A DNA stretch of 64,000 bases, taken from positions 7,449,136-7,513,135 of the forward strand of contig NC_133014.1 of assembly GCF_048564905.1 (NCBI RefSeq), read 5' to 3'. The translations under genes were made by a program, and so were the position numbers. Each line of letters opens with the position of its first letter. The stretch's first letter is position 1. Origin of the DNA: Vicugna pacos (taxonomy: Eukaryota > Chordata > Mammalia > Artiodactyla > Camelidae). The notes under the pieces were generated by a model. It was not told the DNA's origin. It was given only the letters and a program-made list of their open reading frames with translations, and did not search any database. Below are positions 57,215 through 64,000 of the stretch, one piece after another.

Positions 57215-57260
<46 letters not shown>
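57215..57260. repeat. (TG)23 microsatellite
   Basis: Twenty-three uninterrupted TG units, likely polymorphic. Confidence 0.97.
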
Positions 57261-57261
<1 letters not shown>

Positions 57262-57264
57262 TGG

Positions 57265-59256
57265 GGGCCTCAAGGAGAAATTTTCCAAGGCAGCTTTGAT
57301 AAAACAACACAACTTTCAGGATATTCTGAGTGGCTGCTCTAAGTCCAGGACTCCGCTGAAGCACTCCATGATGGGACAGAGAGGAAGCAGAACCCAGTTC
57401 TCCTGGGGACCCCCCCCCCAAAAGGAGGATGAGGGGCACACACAACGTAAAGACAGGTTCAAAGGCATCCTAGTCTTTTGTGTCTTCCTCCCAGGAGGTT
57501 AGTAAAAGTGCAGTGTCTAAAGGATCTTAAATTCCTAAGGTGACACATAAAGATGCAGGTGGTTCTGGGGGGAAGTTTCGGGAAAATGCCCCCAAAACGG
57601 GCCCATGTAGCCTTCCTGATCCAGGCCCCTGGGCTCAGCTGTGATCTTCTGCTGTTGCTGCGGGAATCATCAGTGAGGGAAGGGGCTTTGGGGAGCTTCA
57701 GGCTGTAACTCTGCAAATGTTCAGGTTCCTGAAGCTGTCATAGAGGGATTCAAAAAACCATTGAAATGACAAGGGAGGAGGGGGTTTGCTCTGGGCAGAT
57801 GAAACCCCAGCATCAGCACCATCCACCTTCGTGGCCTAGAATTGAAGATGTCTCCCCCAGACTTGCTGAATGAACGGAACCTAAACACAGGAGCCTCACG
57901 TTTGTGGTCAGAGCTGGAAAAGAAGCTTTGGAGGGTGATGCTTGGTACATCGATCAATTTATAACTTCCTCATCTTAAGCTGGGAGAGTGAGGCTTTGCT
58001 CACTGTCCAATGCCTGGAATGGTCTGTAGTCAGAGACCTTGTGTTTTCTCCTTTGGTTTATGAAATACGATCTAATATTTATCTAACGGCTTCGCTTAAA
58101 TAGTGGAGAATCGTTTTGTCCATTTATTTTTATTAACACTCCCTAAGCCATAGAAATAACAGACTCAGATGACTTCTCAAGGGATCTAGGTTACTTAGCA
58201 TGGGTAGTGATTTTCATGCCAGCGCAGAGAGGAGGGACGTATTCCTCCGTTCTGTGGGGAACCGAGCCTCCCAGAGTGGGGTGGTATTTGAAGGACAAGA
58301 GCCAGGAGAGGCTGGGGCTGCTGTCTGGTCCCACCTGGGACCTTGAGCTCAGGGGGCCGCCTCATGCAGGCCAGAGCAGACGCCCAGAGCCTGTGCTGAT
58401 GGACCCCATCAGTGATCCTGTGCAGGGAACCGAGAGAGTCAGGGCAGTGGGAGGCGAGTAAGGATGAGCAGGGTCTCTGCTGCTTCCCCAGACACTGGAT
58501 CTGCTCGTGGGTCAGTTTGTCATTATCACTTCTGCCTTCACCCCCTTTGCTCCAAATTATAGCAGCTAAAGACAATTAAATTCATATAAAACATACAGAC
58601 AATAAAAGTTGTAATAAAAGTATTACCCAGTTTTCCAGAAAGGCCTAATTATGGCTGTTTATAACCTTGTGATGGCAGGCACCTTACCCAGAGCCCCCAG
58701 GTGGGCTACCACCTGCCCGTCCCCCTTTAGGGGGCTGCACATCACACAGCTGGGTTATTGAGATGTCCCAGATGGGCAGGGTTCTGCCTCGGGGACTCAA
58801 GCTGTTTTGTCCCCGGAATCCCCCTCCCCTCCTCCAGACCCTGTCTTCCTTCTTTGAAGTTGGAGAAACCCCCCTGGAGTGCTGGAGAGGTGCGGGGAGG
58901 ACTCCACGGCTGTTGCTATAAACAGAGGAGTCCAGCTCACCAACTGGGCTGAGCCTCCCAGGGCCACTTGGGGTGGTGGCTGCGAGCCCAGCACGTCTGT
59001 GCTCGAGACCAGTTAATCCACTCATCTGCCGTAGGAGGTGAACGGCCCGGGGTTATCAGCCCTGTTCATGTGTGTAGGGCAGTCCCCATCCCCTGTTGGG
59101 CCAGTCCATCCCAGAGTTTAAATTACCGGCCTGGAAGCAGCCTCCTTCCTGTGCACAGGATTAGAGTTAGAACAGGGAAAATGGTGAAATATAGAAAGTA
59201 CCTTAAAAAAAGCAATCACTTGTAAGTCCACTCTCTGAATGTCGGCCTTCTTTCTC
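57265..59256. other. CRACDL intron, nothing recognised
   Basis: No named repeat, gene or RNA is supported. Confidence 0.4.
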
Positions 59257-59272
59257 TGTGTGTGTGTGTGTG
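59257..59272. repeat. Short (TG)8 run
   Basis: Eight TG units. Confidence 0.8.
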
Positions 59273-59586
59273 TTTTATTTTCTGTGATGATGTGGTGGAC
59301 ACCTGCTAGCTGTTTAGGAGACTGGCTGAACAAAGTGCCATTCTCACCAGGGACCACACTTGATAACCAGCCTCAGCCTCCAGTCCAAGCTTGTTTCCCA
59401 CCCTGACCAGGCTGGTGACAGTGGCACACGCAGGTCCCTGACCCAGTCCTCACACCTGCATGCGTTCATCCTTTGACAGACGTGTGGCAGCGTCTGGAGT
59501 CAGAGCTGATTGTCAGGACTATGGTGGGAGGGGGGCAGATACCGCCAGCTCTAGCGAGTGGTGGTTAGACCAGACCTCTGACCCTC

Positions 59587-59768
59587 CGGGCACCCCCAGT
59601 AAATGTGCCTGCCGTGAGCAGGCCCCTGGCCCCACACATCCCCATCTAGACGTGGTTCAGGCATTGATTCTTCTTTATAAACACTTTTTCACAGATTTTA
59701 CCTAGGAGCAACAGAGGTTAAAACAATTTTTTTTAAACTGTTACAGTTGATGCTGTGACAATAAACAA
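59587..59768 (+). repeat. Local duplicated segment, copy 1
   Basis: About 180 bp matches 60785-60958 closely, including CCCCTGGCCCCACACATCCC, TTTACCTAGGAGCAACAGAG and TTGATGCTGTGACAATAAAC. Confidence 0.9.
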
Positions 59769-59959
59769 TGCACAGCCTCCCCAGCCCCCCTACAGCAGAG
59801 GATAACCCAGCCCCACATCTCAGCAGTGCCAGGTTGAGTGACTGTCGTCTGCCACTTGGTGGTGAGTGATAACGAGGAGGCAGTGATGTCTAGGAAAGCT
59901 GTGGGGTCCTTGCCCTTAATAGGATGTGGCGTGTGGTGGAGTGAATGAAGGTCAGAGAC

Positions 59960-60135
59960 CCAGAAGCCTGTGTCTAGTGCCCCCGTGGTGACACTAGGGC
60001 CGTGTCACCCCAAACAAATCCTTTATGCTGTGAGGCTCTGTGTTCCCATCTCTGAAATGGGGATTGAAAGTATCCTTACGTGACGAGGAGAGTTGTGAGG
60101 GTTATTCTGCATGTGGTGCTGCTCTGAAAATCAAG
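59960..60135 (+). mobile_element. MIR SINE fragment
   Basis: TGAGGCTCTGTGTTCCCATC, then TCTGAAATGGGGATTGAAAG and GTTGTGAGGGTTATT, follows the sense MIR core. Confidence 0.7.
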
Positions 60136-60423
60136 ACCGAAGAACCTTTAGCTGTTAACGTTTCTCGAGTAGAGAGAAAGAGCCGTACCTGGCTGGGAGC
60201 GGGAGGTGTGATGGGGGAGCGGAGACCCAAGCTCTGTGGACAAGGGCTGTCCCTCGGCTGATTACTTGTTCTGCTGGCCCCTCTAGACAGCTCTTGCAAA
60301 AGTCCAGCTGCCCCTGGAGACCCCACAAGGAATCCAAGGTGGGGCAACTGTTAACATTCTGCATTGTAGGAGTGCGCCATATAATATAGTAACGTCACTA
60401 CTTTTTCTCCTTTTCTGCTGTAG

Positions 60424-60498
60424 CTCCAAATTATTTTCAAATAACAGTGCCTTCCCATCCCTGTATCCCAGTAAAGCCCCAGTTATATCACCTGGCAG
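60424..60498 (+). CDS. Candidate small CRACDL exon (unproven)
   Basis: A long pyrimidine tract ends in ctgctgtag at 60423. It is followed by 75 nt that are open in the phase required after exon 6 (one base carried over), and then CAG followed by gtgatg at 60499. The translation would be APNYFQITVPSHPCIPVKPQ then LYHLAG, symmetric phase 1-1. The base composition is unlike exon 6, and I cannot match the peptide to a known CRACDL sequence from memory. It could equally be a chance cryptic exon. Confidence 0.22.
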
Positions 60499-60784
60499 GT
60501 GATGGAGACCAGCTGTCTCTGTGCTCAGAGAAGGACTGTGGTCACTGCCTCCTGCTTAGAGACTATTTTAATTGCACGGACAGTGGTGGTTGAACAGATG
60601 GACTTTCAGTCCAAGCCCCTCCGTCACAGCTCTGTGCCCGGGAGCTGTCACTGGCTCCCCAGGTCTCCAGGTGAGGCGAGGGGTTGGGCTGGACAGCCCT
60701 GGGGTGTCTGCAGCCTTCACGTGCTGAGGCCTGGGCTCAGCACCCCAAGCCTGGCAAAGAGCCTGGCAAAGCATCTGGCCCCCA

Positions 60785-60958
60785 GGGCACCCCCAATAAA
60801 CGTGCCTGCCCATGCCCAGACCCCTGGCCCCACACATCCCCATCTAGATGTGGTTCATTTTACTTTATAAACACCTTTTCCACAGATTTTACCTAGGAGC
60901 AACAGAGGTTAAAATAATTTTTTTAACTATGATAGTTGATGCTGTGACAATAAACAAA
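60785..60958 (+). repeat. Local duplicated segment, copy 2
   Basis: Direct-orientation partner of 59587-59768, about 1.2 kb away, with a small deletion near 60858 and scattered substitutions. Confidence 0.9.
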
Positions 60959-60964
60959 GTAGAC

Positions 60965-61790
60965 TTCAGGCCCCCATTTGGGGAAAAAAAGCTCACATAA
61001 ATTTGTGCTCTGGAGGCCTGTACAAACTCCGGCCCTGGACAAGGACTGACTGCTCCCTCCCCCGGATGAACATGTTAGGCGTTATCAGACCCTCATAAAT
61101 GTTGACACTGGGAAACCTTCTAAGTCCATCGGCCAGTTTACCAGAACTGCGTTGGTTATAAACCTTGACGTGCTGATGGTTATCAGTGGGGCGTAACTGT
61201 GCCCTACACGGGTGGGCGAGTGTCAGATGCTTCAGAGTGTGTCCATGAGACAAGGGAAAAGGGCACCGTCTTGTCCCTTGCTGGCTTTCACCTGTTATGA
61301 TAGAAACACTGCAGGAGGAACATTTAAAGCAACAGTGGTTTTCCGCCCCCAACAAGTGGTTTCGGAGCTTGTGAGAAAGGAGAGCAGTAGGTCTGGGGAA
61401 GGTGGGTTTCAGAGAAGCTGAGGGGATGAGGAGATCCCTGCAGTGCCTCCTGGCTTAGGAGTAGGGAAGAGGGGGGAGAAAGAGGCCCTCAGACACTGTA
61501 GCTGTGCTCCTTGAGAGCTGCAGTGTGCCTTGTGTTTCTGGAGACAAGTTCTCTGCCCTTGCTGACTGTGGTCTTATGTAGAAGAGGCAGTGGGAGCAGG
61601 AGGAGGGGTTCAGGGCAAGCCGTCGGAGAATGGAAGAGGAAGAGTGGGGGCAGCAGAGAGAAGGCAGGCGGGCCCAGGACCCCCGGTGCATTTGGGGTCC
61701 AAGGGGCACTGAAGAGGCTGAGAAGGGAGCCACCTGCTTCTCCTGGTCACTCTCTGAGCACCGAGTGAGTCCTGATCATCTTAGAGTTGT
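60965..61790. other. CRACDL intron, nothing recognised
   Basis: No gene or named repeat is supported. Confidence 0.4.
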
Positions 61791-61794
61791 TTTT

Positions 61795-62000
61795 GTGTTT
61801 GGGTTTTGGTTTTTTGCTTTTTACTGAAGAACGATATATGCACAGAGAAGGGCACAGATCACGTGTGTGTCGCTCAGTGAATTTCACAGACCAGGGCGCG
61901 GAAGGAGACCAGTGCCCAGAGGCCCCTCCGTGCCCCCTTCCCTCGGGCCCTGGGGTCCTTTCATGGGCTGCAGGCTGCGTATTAGTGGTGGAAGGACCCC
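61795..62000 (-). mobile_element. Old L1 LINE 3'-UTR fragment, antisense
   Basis: CACAGAGAAGGGCACAGATC at 61841, CGCTCAGTGAATTTCACAGA at 61871 and GAGGCCCCTCCGTGCCCC near 61919 follow the antisense tail of old L1 families. Confidence 0.55.
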
Positions 62001-62004
62001 ACTC

Positions 62005-64000
62005 TCCCTGACGGCGCTTGTAGGAGAGTCTGCATGCGAGCACCAGAGAGATGGGCGAGATTAGAAACACCCTTCCTCGGTGTAGACAGCATCTCCCCGG
62101 GGCCTGGGGCTAGGTGGGCACTCACAAAGACAGATGATTCTGGTTTTTTGCAGTAGTTACTCTCTGCAAAGTTGCCATGAGCACTGAATCAGTGAGTCTC
62201 GCACCATCGCTCTAGGGGGAATGTGGGGTCAGCTTCCTGCCAATCCCTGATCACATTATCCTCAACTGCTTGATACATAACTTTGTGTTGTGTGTGTTTC
62301 TGTTTAAAGACACCTTATTTAATATGTAGTGTTGGGCCCTTCCCGTGCACCTTCCAGCAAGCCATAGCATCACACACGCCCCATCTGACACATGTATCTC
62401 CTTCATAAGGCACATCACTGCCTTGTGCTCATGGGCACCAGACAGCACTTCAGCACTAGACGTGGGGGCTATTTTCGACAGACAAATCCCCGAGAAAAAA
62501 ACACAGAAATGCAAAAATGTGGCACTAAGCATACCGCAAAAAGGACCCTTGTGTGCAGTCTGAGAGCAGAAACAGGAAAGAAATAGCATCCCCCACCCAT
62601 ATCAGCTGGGAACGTGCTTGTCCTGGGACTCAAATTTTCCACTGCTCTGGGCACGTCTGCAGGTGACCACAAAGGGTCAGGAGTATTGATTTGGGGGTTA
62701 CAGATACATTTTAGTGAGTGGGCGAATTCTCAAATAGGGAATTCCCGGTCAGCGAGGGGGGGCTATATCTGTCAAATGAGCAAATGGAGGAATGGTGATA
62801 CGTTACCTTGGGTATCGTATCTACCTGGTAGAGTTAGGACCCGGCTGCATCACCCATCATTAAATGTTGGAGCTTGGTCTGCGAGAAGCCCTTGCTCATT
62901 CTCAAAACCCTCAGTGTGGCTTCGAGGTAAATGCTCACAGGAGCGTTAAATTTCCAAGTTCTCTGCTAGGATCACACAGCCAAGCTCACAGCCAGAGCCG
63001 ACGCAGAGCAAGGCCATGAATTGATCAGGAGCTGTCTGTGCTCAATCAATAAATACTTTTAAAAAACCTTCACCTTTCCTACAGGGAGCCCACGGTGTGG
63101 GTGAGGCCCATGTGACCCCAGGGCCCCTCCCCACCCCAGCGGTCCCCTTGGTGTCTCTCTGTGCACATTGTCCCCTCCTCCCCGTGTAAACCAGGGTGCT
63201 GGCAGAGGGGCTGGAGGGGAGACAGAAACAAGGGGTGGTCTCTCCATTGCTGAAGCTCCGAGGGTCTGTGGTGACAAAGGTTGGTGGTGCGTCCACTTCA
63301 GATCAGAAGTCTTAGGGAGCAAACTCGGGCCCCTCCGTCCACAGAGAGTATTTTGAAGAGCTGGGAATGAGCTGTTGATGTGTGTTTTAAAGACAACAGT
63401 GTAACGGAAGGAGATTGGAAGCCGTGTGCCAAGCATTAACACGGCTCTCTTGGCTTGTTAATTTAGGGAAAACTTTTTTCTCCTTCTTTGTGCTTTTATC
63501 TGCTTTCGGAATGTGTACAACGTGCGTGCATACTGCTTTGTTTGTTTGTTTGTGCATGTCCTTTTATGAACAAGAAAGTTATCTTATGAAAGGAAAAAGA
63601 TTCTTTAAAATAGCTGCTTCAAACCTGGCAGCATCTACCAAGTGTTTATGAGGCATGAGAAGCCCGCTGTCCTGCCATGTGTGAGCTCGGGGCAGGGCAT
63701 CTGCTGTATTTTTACAGCCAGAGATCAAGAAACCATGATGGTTCACGTTGTGTGGCTCATTGCCCCTCACCCAGGAGATGGTGTTGTTGACAAGTCACAG
63801 CTGTGTCCTGGCTGTCACATGGGGTGTAGACCCCCATTAGAGTTCCACCCTGGGGGGCCCCAGCCTCCTCTGCCCCAGGTCCCTAGGGATGTTATCTGTG
63901 CCCTGGTCCATACCCTCTTCTCCAGTGAGTTGTAAAATCCTCCTTTGGGCTCATGTGGGTCATCCGATTGCGGAGGGTAGGGGTTCACCAGAGCTGTGTC
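62005..64000. other. CRACDL intron to window end
   Basis: A weak MIR-like patch (TAGGATCACACAGCCAAGCT) lies near 62968, and a TTTG run at 63538-63551. No exon could be supported. Confidence 0.4.

Noticed and set aside
1-64000. CRISPR arrays, operons, phage or defence systems
   Set aside because: The sequence is a mammalian gene region; no regularly spaced repeats or prokaryote-type gene clusters are present.

Overview
The window is vertebrate, clearly placental-mammal, nuclear DNA: sparse short exons with canonical splice sites, long introns, and many fossil retroposons (L1, L2, MIR, MER5A, MER20). One tRNA-Ala-derived SINE at 19540-19661 has the head sequence of the camelid Vic-1 family, and a fairly young L1 tail ends at 35856. 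Together these point to a camelid (camel, llama or alpaca). The species call is an inference from repeats.

The only protein-coding gene I can support is on the + strand. It is CRACDL (older names KIAA1211L, C2orf55), a paralogue of the actin capping-protein inhibitor CRACD. Six coding exons are present: 32369-32438, 36715-36883, 43756-43891, 44228-44392, 49903-50130 and 54798-56367. They join in frame to give the first 779 complete codons plus one base. The 3' coding exons lie mostly or wholly beyond the window. One weak, phase-compatible candidate exon sits at 60424-60498. The intron after exon 4 uses a GC donor instead of GT. The large sixth exon is a CpG-rich island that encodes a disordered Pro/Glu/Ala-rich segment.

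Layout: 1-32358 is non-coding sequence upstream of the start-codon exon, most likely the large first intron of CRACDL. It holds L2 and MIR fragments, a long antisense L1 at about 5.9-10.2 kb, paired MER5A copies at 13.8-14.1 kb, the Vic-1-like SINE, a small L1 insertion with a visible 16-bp target-site duplication at 22.55-22.95 kb, and further antisense L1 at 26.2-27.8 and 30.4-31.2 kb. Between 32.4 and 56.4 kb the exons are separated by introns holding L1 on both strands. From 56.4 kb to the end is the intron after exon 6, with a local duplication of about 180 bp (59.6 and 60.8 kb) and microsatellites.

I see no CRISPR array, operon, phage or novel enzymatic system, and none is expected in this kind of DNA. 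The observations most worth following are the GC-AG intron, the candidate extra exon, three unexplained repeated segments, the L1 insertion flanked by direct repeats, and two unusually long antisense open frames whose reality I doubt.
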